A DNA stretch of 64,000 nucleotides from Spinactinospora alkalitolerans (lineage in GTDB: Bacteria > Actinomycetota > Actinomycetes > Streptosporangiales > Streptosporangiaceae), in the NCBI RefSeq assembly GCF_013408795.1, contig NZ_JACCCC010000001.1:5084001-5148000 (forward strand), read 5' to 3'. Of the stretch, positions 55,502 to 63,979 are shown piece by piece. The number at the start of each line of letters is the position of its first letter. Position 1 is the first letter of the stretch. The position numbers and the translations under genes were made by a program. The notes under the pieces are model-generated. The model was not told the DNA's origin. It worked only from the letters and a program-made list of their open reading frames with translations, and did no database searches.

Positions 55502-55900
55502 TCAGTGCTGGTGTGCGTCGATGCGTTCGCAGCAGGTCAGGGCGGCGTGGTTGTCGGCGGCCAGGGCGTGGGCGAGCACGATGAGGTCGGCCACGCGCGG
55601 GTCGGTCACCCTGTAGTAGGCGCGGCGGCCTTCACGGCGGGCGTGGACGTAGCCGCAGTCGGCCAGACAGGCCAGGTGGGTGGAGACCCGCCCCTGGGAC
55701 AGGCCGACATGCTCGACGCACTCGGTGACGGTGTGCTCCTCATACCGCAGGAATTCCAGCAGCCGCAGTCGGGTGGGATCCCCCAGCGCGCGGAAGAGCT
55801 TCGCGACCACTTCCGCCCCGGCTCCCTGGGCGGGGAGCAGCGCCTGTGGTGCGGCGGTGGTGCCCGTGGTGTCGTTCAACGCGGTGACATGCCCTTCCAT
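55502..55900 (-). CDS. ArsR-family regulator, probable Hg(II) sensor
   Basis: A 132-residue winged-helix protein. The DNA-binding helix is LSQGRVSTHLACLADCGYVH, with C78 and C82, and the C-terminus carries C123-C124 in LTCCERIDAHQH with nearby His. In Streptomyces mer operons the regulator called MerR belongs to the ArsR family and has comparable cysteines. Divergent transcription from merA supports the mercury role. ATG 55900 (MEGHVTALND) is chosen; the longer frame runs into the shared operator. It should bind the paired 17-bp inverted repeat at 55912-55963. Confidence 0.82.
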   Translation of the reverse strand: MEGHVTALNDTTGTTAAPQALLPAQGAGAEVVAKLFRALGDPTRLRLLEFLRYEEHTVTECVEHVGLSQGRVSTHLACLADCGYVHARREGRRAYYRVTDPRVADLIVLAHALAADNHAALTCCERIDAHQH

Positions 55901-55911
55901 ATGCGCTGTCG

Positions 55912-55963
55912 TATTCGCTTTGGCGGATACTATGCCGGCAGCATACATCTGCCAAAGCGAATA
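55912..55963. promoter_or_regulatory. Mer operator: 17-bp inverted repeats in the divergent promoter
   Basis: TATTCGCTTTGGCGGAT (55912-55928) and the complement of TATTCGCTTTGGCAGAT (55947-55963) face each other across 18 bp with one mismatch. A smaller inner repeat TATGC/GCATA is centred on CGGCA. The site lies between the ArsR-type gene and merA. Confidence 0.7.
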
Positions 55964-56007
55964 AATCGAGGTCGGCTGGGTAGTCGGCGCTGCGAGGAGG
56001 GACGGTC

Positions 56008-57408
56008 ATGGTGTTCGATCTGGCGGTCGTCGGTTCGGGCGGGGCGGCGTTCGCCGCGGCGATCGCCGCGCGGCGCAAGGAACGCTCGGTGGTGATGGTC
56101 GAACGCGGCACCGTCGGCGGCACCTGTGTCAACACCGGGTGCGTGCCGTCCAAGGCGCTGCTGGCCGCGGCCGAGGCCCGCCACGTCGCCGTGGAGGCGG
56201 ACCGGTTCCCCGGCGTCCGGGCGAGCGCCGAGGACGTGGACTTCGCCGCGTTGATCGGCGGCAAGCGCGCCCTGGTGGAGGACATGCGCGCCGACAAATA
56301 CGTGGATCTGGCCAAGGAGTACGGCTGGGACATCGTCCAGGGCACGGCGCGCTTCGCCGAAGGCCCGGTGCTTCAGGTGGAGCCGGCCGAAGGCGGAACG
56401 CGGCGCGTCGAGGCCGCCCACTATGTGATCGCCACCGGCTCGGCGCCGTGGGCGCCGCCGATCGAGGGCCTGGACGAGGCGGGGTATCTGACCTCCACGA
56501 CCGCCATGGAGCTCGACCGGTTGCCGTCGTCGCTGCTGGTGGTGGGCGGCAACTACATCGGGCTGGAGCAGGCCCAGCTGTTCGCCCGCCTGGGTGTGCG
56601 GGTCACGGTGGTGGAGACGGCCGAGCGGCTCGCCCCGAACGAGGAGCCCGAGGCCGGTGCGGCCATCGCCGGAGTCTTCGCCGGCGAGGGCATCGATGTG
56701 CGCACCGGCGTCGGCGTCACCGCGGTCCGGCGTGAGGGCGGCCGTGTCGTGGCCACGGTCGGTGGTGAGGAGGTGGCCGCCGATGAGGTGCTGGTCGCCA
56801 CCGGCCGCCGTCCGGTCACCGACGGCCTGGAGCTGGACGGGGTGGGGGTGCAGACCGGGGAGCGCGGCGAGGTCGTGGTCGATGAGCACTTGCGTACCGT
56901 CAACCCCCGGATCTGGGCCGCCGGGGATGTGACCGGGCACCCGCAGTTCGTCTACGTCGCCGGAGCCCACGGCTCGGTGGTGGCCGACAACGCCCTGGAC
57001 GGCGCCCACCGGGTCCTGGACTACCGCCACCTGCCGCGGGTGACCTTCACCGGCCCGGCCGTCGCCGGGGTCGGGCCGACCGAGGCCCAGGCCGCCCGGC
57101 AGGGCCTGGACTGCGAATGCCGTGTCCTGCCGCTGGAGAACGTGCCGCGCGCGATCGTCAACCGCGACACCCGCGGTTTCATCAAGATCGTCGCCGAACG
57201 CGGCAGCGGCCGGGTGGTCGGGGTCACCGCGGTGGCCGAGGGCGCCGGCGACGTGATCGCGGCCGCGGTCTATGCGGTGCAGGCGGGGATGACCGTCGAT
57301 CACATGGCCGAGACCTGGTGCCCGTATCTGACCATGGCCGAGGGGCTGAAGCTGGCCGCCCAGACCTTCGCCCGCGACGTCGCCAAACTCTCCTGCTGCG
57401 CCTCCTGA
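56008..57408 (+). CDS. merA: Mercuric reductase
   Basis: A flavoprotein of 466 residues that reduces Hg(II) to volatile Hg(0) with NADPH. The FAD site is LAVVGSGGAAFAAAIAARR, the redox pair is C40/C45 in GGTCVNTGCVPSK, the NADPH site is LLVVGGNYIGLEQAQLFARL, and the second FAD motif is RIWAAGDVTGHPQ. The C-terminal pair C463-C464 (LSCCAS), which delivers mercury to the active site, is diagnostic for MerA. There is no N-terminal NmerA domain, as in other actinobacteria. AGGAGG precedes ATG 56008. Confidence 0.95.
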   Translation: MVFDLAVVGSGGAAFAAAIAARRKERSVVMVERGTVGGTCVNTGCVPSKALLAAAEARHVAVEADRFPGVRASAEDVDFAALIGGKRALVEDMRADKYVDLAKEYGWDIVQGTARFAEGPVLQVEPAEGGTRRVEAAHYVIATGSAPWAPPIEGLDEAGYLTSTTAMELDRLPSSLLVVGGNYIGLEQAQLFARLGVRVTVVETAERLAPNEEPEAGAAIAGVFAGEGIDVRTGVGVTAVRREGGRVVATVGGEEVAADEVLVATGRRPVTDGLELDGVGVQTGERGEVVVDEHLRTVNPRIWAAGDVTGHPQFVYVAGAHGSVVADNALDGAHRVLDYRHLPRVTFTGPAVAGVGPTEAQAARQGLDCECRVLPLENVPRAIVNRDTRGFIKIVAERGSGRVVGVTAVAEGAGDVIAAAVYAVQAGMTVDHMAETWCPYLTMAEGLKLAAQTFARDVAKLSCCAS

Positions 57409-57436
57409 CCCGCCACGCCCGCCGAAGGATCCGGAC

Positions 57437-57791
57437 ATGACCGTCGACATCGAATCCCTGACCCCCGGCTCGGCCGGACTCTCGGCGGCGCCGACGCGCT
57501 TGTCGGTCTTGCAGGGCCGTGGCGGCCGCTGCTCACCCTGCTGGCCCGCGGTGAACCCGTCTCGATCGAGGTGCCGGCCGCGGCCGGACCGGTCACCGCC
57601 GGGCCGGCCTCGGGCGCGGCCATGTCGCTGGTCGTCGACGAAGGGCGCACCCCGCTGCCGGGGTTCTCCGCGTCCAACCGCGACCACCCGCTCATCACCA
57701 CGCCCGCGGGTTCGCCGCCCACCTCGCCTTCGGACTCGCCGTCACAGCCGCCGCCGAAGCCGCCTGGCGCCTGACCCGCCGCAACCCCTGA
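57437..57791 (+). pseudogene. merB 5' relic joined to a DUF1440/YagU-like 3' relic
   Basis: The first codons, MTVDIESLTPGSAGL, and, after a shift, PLLTLLARGEPVSIE resemble the start of actinobacterial organomercurial lyase MerB, in the right place behind merA. The C-terminal MerB domain with its cysteines is absent. Instead SGAAMSLVVDEGRTPLPGFS followed by ASNRDHPLIT, and in another frame ARGFAAHLAFGLAVTAAAEA to LTRRNP, look like the end of a DUF1440/YagU-type membrane protein. Two gene ends seem to have been fused by deletion. The family matches are from memory and short. Confidence 0.45.
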
Positions 57792-57844
57792 CCAGCAGCC
57801 GCACACCATTCCAAAGACGACCGGCAACCACGGAGGACATGGAT

Positions 57845-59200
57845 ATGAGCACGGATTTCGACGTGATCGTGATCGGCGCCGGGCCCGGCGGTGAGGCCGC
57901 CGCGGCCCGCCTGATCAAGGGCGGGCTGCGGGTGGCGCTGGCTGAACGCGAGCTGATCGGCGGGGAGTGCGCCTACTGGGCGTGCATCCCCTCCAAGACG
58001 CTGCTGCGCCCGCCCGAGGCGCGCGCCGAGGCCGACGGCGCCGCAGGCCTGGAACGCCCCGGCCTGGACTGGCCGGGCGTACGCGACTACCGCGACTACA
58101 TGATCCGCCACCTCGACGACTCCGGCCAGGTCACCGGCTACCGGGACAAGGGCGCGACCGTCCTCAAGGACACCGCGCGCATCATCGGGCGCGACCCGTG
58201 GCGCGTCCAGGTCGGCGACCGGCGACTCAGCGCCGAACACGTCGTGGTGGCGACCGGATCCGAGGCCGTGCGCCCGCCGATCGCGGGCCTGGACCAGGTC
58301 GAGGTGTGGACCAACCGGGAGGCCACCACCCTGCGCGAGATCCCCGGGCGGGTGGCGATGATCGGCGGCAGCGCCGTGGGGGTCGAGCTGGGCTGGTTCC
58401 TGGCCCGCATGGGCAGCCGCGTCACCGTCATCCAGCGCGGGCCGAGCCTGCTGGACCGCGAGGAGCCCCGGCTCGGCGAACTCGTCGCCGACCGGCTCAC
58501 CAAGGACGGCATCGACGTCCGCGTGGGCCGCCAGGCTGACGCCGCCCGCCGCGACGGCGACCACACCGTTCTCGACCTGGACGACGGCACCAGCGTGGAA
58601 ACCGACGTCGTCGTCCTGGGCACCGGCCGCCGGCCCCGCACCGACGGCCTGGGCCTGGCCGATGTCGGCGTCGAAACCGACGCCCGCGGCGCGCTCCCGG
58701 TCGACGACCACTGCCAGGCCGCCGAAGGCCTCTGGGCCGTCGGCGACGTCACCGGCACCGCCCTGTTCACCCATGTGGCCCTCTACCAGGCGCGCGTGGC
58801 CGCCGACACCATCCTGGGCACGACCCGGCGCGCCACCTACACCGCCGTCCCCCGCGTCGTCTTCGCCCAACCCGAGATCGCCGCCGTGGGCCTGACCGGC
58901 GCCCAGGCCCGCGAGAAGGGCATCAACGTCGCCACCAGCGAACTCGACCTCGCCGCGTCCCTGGCCCGCCCCTGGACCTATGAGACCGACCCCGCCGGCA
59001 CTCTCGGGCTGATCGCCGACCGCGACCGCCGCGTCCTCATCGGCGCCTGGGCCATCGCGCCCATGGCCGGCGAATGGATCCACCAGGCCGCCCTGGCCAT
59101 CCGCGCCCAACTGCCCATCGACACCCTGCTCGACACGGTCGCCCAATTCCCCACCTACAGCGAGGCCTACCTCGCCGCAGCCGAACGGCTCGACCTGTGA
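57845..59200 (+). CDS. Pyridine nucleotide-disulfide oxidoreductase (MerA/lipoamide dehydrogenase-like)
   Basis: A 451-residue FAD enzyme: VIVIGAGPGGEAAAARLIKG for FAD, redox pair C42/C47 in GGECAYWACIPSKTLLRP, NADPH site MIGGSAVGVELGWFLARMG, and AVGDVTGTALFTHVA. The interface domain ends with a QFPTYSEAYLAAAERLDL tail. It lacks the MerA C-terminal Cys pair and the His-Glu dyad of true lipoamide dehydrogenase is not clear. The substrate may therefore be a small disulfide or thiol adduct. ATG 57845 lies eight bases from GGAGG; ATG 57839 is too close. It is downstream of merA and may share its control. Confidence 0.85.
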   Translation: MSTDFDVIVIGAGPGGEAAAARLIKGGLRVALAERELIGGECAYWACIPSKTLLRPPEARAEADGAAGLERPGLDWPGVRDYRDYMIRHLDDSGQVTGYRDKGATVLKDTARIIGRDPWRVQVGDRRLSAEHVVVATGSEAVRPPIAGLDQVEVWTNREATTLREIPGRVAMIGGSAVGVELGWFLARMGSRVTVIQRGPSLLDREEPRLGELVADRLTKDGIDVRVGRQADAARRDGDHTVLDLDDGTSVETDVVVLGTGRRPRTDGLGLADVGVETDARGALPVDDHCQAAEGLWAVGDVTGTALFTHVALYQARVAADTILGTTRRATYTAVPRVVFAQPEIAAVGLTGAQAREKGINVATSELDLAASLARPWTYETDPAGTLGLIADRDRRVLIGAWAIAPMAGEWIHQAALAIRAQLPIDTLLDTVAQFPTYSEAYLAAAERLDL

Positions 59201-59211
59201 CCACACACCCG

Positions 59212-59273
59212 ATCAGCGCGAGGCTCGGCTAGGCGTGGATCACCCGCGACCACAGGGCCGGATCGGCGACCGC
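59212..59273. repeat. 62-bp fragment of the DUF2637 gene (copy 2)
   Basis: ATCAGCGCGAGGCTCGGCTA onward matches 47303-47364 in direct orientation with 6 differences in 62 bases, and nothing else of that gene is present. It lies 12 bp past the flavoprotein gene, at the border with the betaine transporter, and may mark the right edge of the mobile region. Confidence 0.75.
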
Positions 59274-59309
59274 CCATAGCGCCTGTGGAGGAACACGTCC
59301 GGAATTGAG

Positions 59310-61454
59310 TCAGCGCTCTTCTTCCTTCTCCTCGGCCGGGTAGGCTTCGGCCGTTCCGGGCCCGTGGTCGGGCAGCGGCGAGCGGGCGGTCGCCTCCCGG
59401 TGCAGCCGCAGGAACTCCAGGTGCCGCTCGTACTCGTCGAGGATGTTGCCGATGAGCTGCTCCTTGCTGTAGCCCATCACGTCGTAGCCCTGGCTGCCCT
59501 CGGTGAGGTACACCTCGAAGCGCACGTAGGTGTCGTGCTCGGTGACCGGCCGCGTGGCGAACGTCGGAGTGGGCATCTCGATCGGCCACACCCGGTAGCT
59601 GAACTCCTCCTCGGTGTCCATCGGCACTCTCAGCTCCACGTGCGGGATCCCGACCTCCTCGTCGACCCCTTCGGTGACCGACGCCTCCGCGCCCTGCGCG
59701 CGCAGCTCCTCCGCGACGTCCCGGAACGCGGGGCGGCACACCTCGTCGACGAATTTGGCGGCCGCCCGCTTCCCGGGGAAGCTCATCACCCTCGTGAGCC
59801 GCTGCCGCCAGTTCCGGTCCGCGCCCCTGCGGCCGATCGCGGTCCGCTCCGACAGCGACGACGACAGGGTGGTGCGGAGCGCGTCCTTGCGGAACCGTTC
59901 GGTCCGTAGCGCCTTGTACAGGCCCCAGATGATCAGGAGCATCACGAACGAGAACGGCAGGCCCATGATGATGGTCGCGTTGGTCAGCGCGTCCACACCG
60001 CCGACGAGGAGCATGGCGAGGGTGAGCAGGCCGGTCGCCGACGCCCAGAAGATGCGCAGCCACGGCTTGGAGTCGGTGATCGGTGTCGGCAGGTGGGAGC
60101 TGAGGTTGCCCATCACCAGCGCGCCGGAGTCCGCGGAGGTGACGTAGAGCAGCAACCCGACGAAGGTCGCCAGCCCGGCGCTGAACGTGACCCCCGGGTA
60201 CTGCGTGAGCAGCGCGTAGAAGCCCTGCTCGGGCGCGTTCACGGTGATCTCGCCGAACTCGGTGCCGCCCTGCCGCACCACGCTCAGCGCGCTGTTGCCG
60301 AAGATCGACAGGAACGTCAGCGTGTACAGCAGCGGGACCACCAGCGTCGCCGTGACGAACTGCCGGATGGAGCGGCCGCGCGAGATCCTGGCGAGGAACA
60401 GTCCGACGAACGGCGCCCAGGCGACCCACCAGGCCCAGAAGAACAGCGTCCAGGCGTTGAGCCACTCGGTCGGCTGGTCGTAGGCGAAGGTGTTCAGCGT
60501 CATCGCGGGGAAGCGGCTGATGTAGTCGCCGATGTTGAGGATGAGGGCGTTGAGCAGCCGGACGGGGCCCTCGAAGACCAGCACGTAGAGCATCAGGCCG
60601 ATGGCGAGCAGGACGTTGAGCTCGGACAGCCGCCTGATGCCCCGGTCGACGCCCGCCACGGCGGACACCGTGGTCATGAGCACGGCGACGATGATCAGTC
60701 CGATCTGCGCCGGGACTCCTTCGGGCACGTCGAAGAGGAAGTTCAGCCCGTAGTTGAGCTGCACGACGCCGATTCCGAGCGACACGGAGATACCGAAGAT
60801 CGTGCCGATGACGGCCGCGAGGTCGACCGCGTCACCGATCCGGCCGTGGATGCGCCTGCCGATGAGCGGGTACAGGGCCGAGCGGATGGCCAGCGGGAGG
60901 CGGTAGCGGAACGAGAAGTAGCCGAGCGCCATGCCCATCAGCGCGTACATCGCCCACCCGGTGATGCCGTAGTGGAACAGCGTCCACACCACGGCCTGCC
61001 GGGCCGCCTCGACGGTCTGCGGGTCGCCCTCGGGCGGTGCGAGGTAATGGCTGACCGGTCCGGCGACGGAGAAGAACATCAGGTCGATGCCGATGCCGGC
61101 CGCGAACAGCATGGCGGCCCATGCGAACACCCCGTAGTCCGGTGTGGAGTGCTGCGGCCCGAGTTTGACCTCGCCGTACCGGGATACGGCGACGAACACC
61201 ACGAACACCAGGTACAGGGTGGCGGCGAGGAAGTAGTACCAGCCGAATCCCGCGGAGATCCAGCTCACCACTGTTCCGATGGTGTTCTCGGCACCCGTCG
61301 GCGTGATGATCGCCCAGATCGAGAGCGCGAGGATCAGCACGGACGAGCCGATGAAGACGGCGGGCTTGAGTCGGCTCTCCCCGCGCCGCGCCTTGACCGC
61401 GGTCGCCGGAGTCCCCGGTTCCGCTGCGCTGTCGCGCTCTCCGTTCGTGGACAC
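59310..61454 (-). CDS. betT: BCCT-family betaine/choline transporter
   Basis: A 714-residue secondary transporter for glycine betaine, choline or a similar compatible solute. Twelve hydrophobic helices are visible. The BCCT signature region is TLFFWAWWVAWAPFVGLFLA, with the aromatic box tryptophans and RISRGRS, and the helix 3 motif is AAGIGIDLMFFSVAGPVSHY, where BetP has GMGIG. A C-terminal cytosolic domain of about 200 residues, rich in Glu, resembles that of BetT-type choline carriers and may sense osmotic state. GTG 61454 follows AAAAGG; the frame opens three codons earlier. A choline-dehydrogenase relic lies directly upstream, supporting choline as substrate. Confidence 0.9.
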   Translation of the reverse strand: MSTNGERDSAAEPGTPATAVKARRGESRLKPAVFIGSSVLILALSIWAIITPTGAENTIGTVVSWISAGFGWYYFLAATLYLVFVVFVAVSRYGEVKLGPQHSTPDYGVFAWAAMLFAAGIGIDLMFFSVAGPVSHYLAPPEGDPQTVEAARQAVVWTLFHYGITGWAMYALMGMALGYFSFRYRLPLAIRSALYPLIGRRIHGRIGDAVDLAAVIGTIFGISVSLGIGVVQLNYGLNFLFDVPEGVPAQIGLIIVAVLMTTVSAVAGVDRGIRRLSELNVLLAIGLMLYVLVFEGPVRLLNALILNIGDYISRFPAMTLNTFAYDQPTEWLNAWTLFFWAWWVAWAPFVGLFLARISRGRSIRQFVTATLVVPLLYTLTFLSIFGNSALSVVRQGGTEFGEITVNAPEQGFYALLTQYPGVTFSAGLATFVGLLLYVTSADSGALVMGNLSSHLPTPITDSKPWLRIFWASATGLLTLAMLLVGGVDALTNATIIMGLPFSFVMLLIIWGLYKALRTERFRKDALRTTLSSSLSERTAIGRRGADRNWRQRLTRVMSFPGKRAAAKFVDEVCRPAFRDVAEELRAQGAEASVTEGVDEEVGIPHVELRVPMDTEEEFSYRVWPIEMPTPTFATRPVTEHDTYVRFEVYLTEGSQGYDVMGYSKEQLIGNILDEYERHLEFLRLHREATARSPLPDHGPGTAEAYPAEEKEEER

Positions 61455-61619
61455 GGGTCTCACCTTTTCTGCGTGCGGTACCGGTCGTGGTCCTCTGCGG
61501 ACGGCGGCGACGGGGTGTGCCGAGGACGGGATCTGCGGCTTTCCCGGCGGGCGCCGTCAGGGCGTATGAGTCGCCGCCGGCGAGGTGGGGCGTCGCGGAC
61601 GCGCCGAGCGCTCGCGGCC

Positions 61620-61799
61620 CGTCGGCACCGGAGCGCGGTCGGCGGCATGCGCGCGGGGAGGTTCCGGGTCCGGTCCGGCCGATCCGCTTCCGGCACGAGG
61701 ATCTCCTCGCCCGGGCCCGCGCTCAACCGATTGACCGACGCACGGCCCCGCCGAGCCCCCGCAGACGATGACATGGTCGTACTCCGCCCGCCCCATCAT
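61620..61799 (-). pseudogene. Choline dehydrogenase (BetA, GMC family) 5' relic
   Basis: Behind a good AAGGAG site, ATG 61799 gives MMGRAEYDHVIVCGGSAGP, which is the FAD-binding start of GMC choline dehydrogenases (normally DYVIVGGGSAG). A shift follows, and another frame continues RLSAGPGEEILVPEADRPDR and NLPARMPPTAL, matching the next GMC segment (RLSEDPG, VLVLEAG, MPAAL). The rest of the 550-residue enzyme is missing. It lies immediately upstream of betT, the usual operon partner. Confidence 0.55.
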
Positions 61800-62200
61800 G
61801 CTGCTCCTTTTTCCGTATCGCGGATCCAAGGGATGCGCATTCAGGGGTAATAGCGAGCTTAACGCGAAACGGTGCAGGGCTGCACGCACCTTACGCGGGG
61901 AGGGACGGTCGGACATCCGGTCCACGTCGGGGACGGTGCGCCGGATGGAGCGCTTACGGCGCGCACAGGCCGGGCGGCGTTTACGGAGAGTGGCCGCGGC
62001 AAGCCTCCCGGGGATCGCGACGGCGCTTGACGCTCCGCAGTCGGGCCTTGGCCGCCGCGTCGGCGGTCTCGACCACCGCGGACACCGGCTGCTACGGCCG
62101 GATTCCGCGGTCGGCGGGCCTGGCCAAGCCGTCGTCACCGGCCGGCAGCACCCGTCCTCGGACGACCGGGCGCGGGTCGCGGAAGTCCCCGCGCGCCCTA
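61800..62200. other. Non-coding or degraded stretch
   Basis: About 400 bp between the betA relic and the fru promoter. Frames here are short and Arg/Pro-rich with no family match. It may hold further decayed sequence from a betaine locus. Confidence 0.35.
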
Positions 62201-62259
62201 TTGACTTCCAAAGCCAAACAGACATAATCAAATAGAATCGGACAGAAAAACAGACATAA
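62201..62259 (+). promoter_or_regulatory. fru promoter with paired 12-bp operator repeats
   Basis: TTGACT (62201-62206) and CATAAT (62223-62228) make a promoter with a 16-bp spacer. AAACAGACATAA occurs twice as a direct repeat, at 62216 and 62248, exactly 32 bp apart and overlapping the -10. DeoR-type sugar repressors often bind such repeated sites. Confidence 0.6.
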
Positions 62260-62279
62260 GAGTGGAGGTGAGTGCGATC

Positions 62280-63041
62280 GTGTACGCGCCGGAGCGGCAT
62301 CGGGAGATCGTCTCCCGCGCCAGGGAACGCGGCCGGATCGAGGTGAGGAACCTGGCGGAGAGCCTGTCGGTCACCCCCGAGACCATCCGCCGGGACCTCA
62401 CCGAGCTGGAGCGGCTGGGCATGCTGCGCCGCGTGCACGGCGGCGCCATCCCGGTCGAGCACAGGCTCGTCGGGCAGGCGGGGACCGACGGCGAGGCCGC
62501 CCCCGGCGCGCAGGAGCAGCGCATCGCCAAGGCCGCGCTCGCCGAACTCCCCGATGGCGGATCGGTCATCCTCGGCGCCGACGCCGCAACGTCCCGCCTG
62601 GCCGAACTGCTGCCGACCGACACCGCTCCGACCGTCGTCACCCGTTCCGTGCCGGTCGCCGCGCTCGTCGCGTCCCTGCCCAACGTCTCCCTGCACGTCC
62701 TCGGCGGTCTGGTGCGCGGCCGGACCCCGGCGACGGGCGGCGAGTGGACCATCGGTGCGGCCGGCGGCGTCTTCGTCGACGCCGCGTTCATGGGCGCCGA
62801 CGCCATCACCCCCGACCACGGCCTGAGCACATCCGACGCCGACGAGGCGCGGATCACGCGCGCGCTGATCGGTGCCGCGGCGCGCACCGTCGTCCTCGCC
62901 GACCACAGCAGGTTCGGTCGTGCGGAACCCGTGCACGTGGCCCCGATCGACGCCGTCGACCTCGTCATCTCCGATTCCGGACTCGACTCCGGAACGGCCG
63001 GGGAGGTCGCGACCGCAGGACCGCGAATCGAGCTCGCATGA
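62280..63041 (+). CDS. DeoR-family sugar-phosphate-responsive repressor
   Basis: A 253-residue regulator. The DeoR helix-turn-helix is YAPERHREIVSRARERGRIE followed by VRNLAESLSVTPETIRRDLT. The effector domain, of the ribose-5-phosphate isomerase-like fold, includes VILGADAATSRLAELL, FMGADAITPDHGLSTSD and ARTVVLADHSRFGR. It begins at GTG 62280 with GGAGGTG nine bases upstream. It overlaps fruK by ATGA and should repress the fru operon, lifted by fructose-1-phosphate or a similar effector. Confidence 0.9.
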   Translation: MYAPERHREIVSRARERGRIEVRNLAESLSVTPETIRRDLTELERLGMLRRVHGGAIPVEHRLVGQAGTDGEAAPGAQEQRIAKAALAELPDGGSVILGADAATSRLAELLPTDTAPTVVTRSVPVAALVASLPNVSLHVLGGLVRGRTPATGGEWTIGAAGGVFVDAAFMGADAITPDHGLSTSDADEARITRALIGAAARTVVLADHSRFGRAEPVHVAPIDAVDLVISDSGLDSGTAGEVATAGPRIELA

Positions 63042-63979
63042 TCCTCACCGTCACGCCGAACCCCAGCGTCGACCGCACCCTTGAGATCGCCTCGCTCGTC
63101 CGCGGAGACGTGCTGCGCGTCCACACCGCCCGGGCCGAGGCCGGCGGCAAGGGCGTCAACGTCTCGCGCGCGCTGCGCAGGAACGGTTCGCCGACCACCG
63201 CGGTGCTCCCGATCGGCGGCGCAGAGGGCGCCGAGCTCACCGCGCTGCTCGGCGACCTCCCCTTCGTGAGCGTGCCGATCGGCGACGAGACCCGCAGCAA
63301 CATCACCGTCACCGAGTCCGACGGGACCACGACCAAGCTCAACGCCGCCGGGCCGGCGCTCTCGGCCGCCGAGACCGACGAACTGCTGGGCGCGCTCGGC
63401 ACCGAACTCGCGCGCGGCCCGCGCTGGCTCGCGGCCGGCGGCAGCCTGCCCCTCGGCGTCCCCCCGGACCTCTACGTCCGGGTCGCCCGGCTCGCGGCCG
63501 AGCACGGCGTCCCCGTCGCGCTGGACACCTCGGGCGTCCCACTGGAGGTCGCGGCCCTCACGGGGGCGTTCGCGCTGCTCAAGCCGAACCAGGAGGAGCT
63601 GGCCGCGCTGCTCGGCAGGGAACTGCCGACCGTCGGCGAGGTCGTCTCCGCCGCACGGGAGGTCCTGAGCTGGGGGAACCGGGTGGTGCTGGTGACGCTG
63701 GGCGGCCACGGGGCGCTGCTCGTCGAGCGGGGCCGCACCTGGTGGGCGCGCGGCCCGGAGGTCGCTCCCCGCAGCACCGTGGGCGCCGGCGACTGCGCGC
63801 TCGCCGGATACCTGTCCACCGACGCGCTGTCCGGTGAGCGGCTGCGCCGCGCCGTGGCGTGGGGAACGGCCGCGGTCTCGCTGCCCGGCACCACCGTTCC
63901 CGGAACCGGCGACATCGCCCCGGAGGCCGTCACGGTCGTCGCCGAGCCCGATCCGCACTGGGTGGTGAAGGAGCTGTGA
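63038..63979 (+). CDS. fruK: 1-Phosphofructokinase
   Basis: A PfkB-family kinase of 313 residues that phosphorylates fructose-1-phosphate to fructose-1,6-bisphosphate. It starts MILTVTPNPSVDRTLEIASL, typical of FruK. The substrate stretch is RAEAGGKGVNVSRALRRNG and the second family signature is STVGAGDCALAGYL, with the catalytic Asp in GAGD. The ATG overlaps the DeoR stop. A fruA PTS gene would be expected just beyond the right edge. Confidence 0.94.
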   Translation: MILTVTPNPSVDRTLEIASLVRGDVLRVHTARAEAGGKGVNVSRALRRNGSPTTAVLPIGGAEGAELTALLGDLPFVSVPIGDETRSNITVTESDGTTTKLNAAGPALSAAETDELLGALGTELARGPRWLAAGGSLPLGVPPDLYVRVARLAAEHGVPVALDTSGVPLEVAALTGAFALLKPNQEELAALLGRELPTVGEVVSAAREVLSWGNRVVLVTLGGHGALLVERGRTWWARGPEVAPRSTVGAGDCALAGYLSTDALSGERLRRAVAWGTAAVSLPGTTVPGTGDIAPEAVTVVAEPDPHWVVKEL

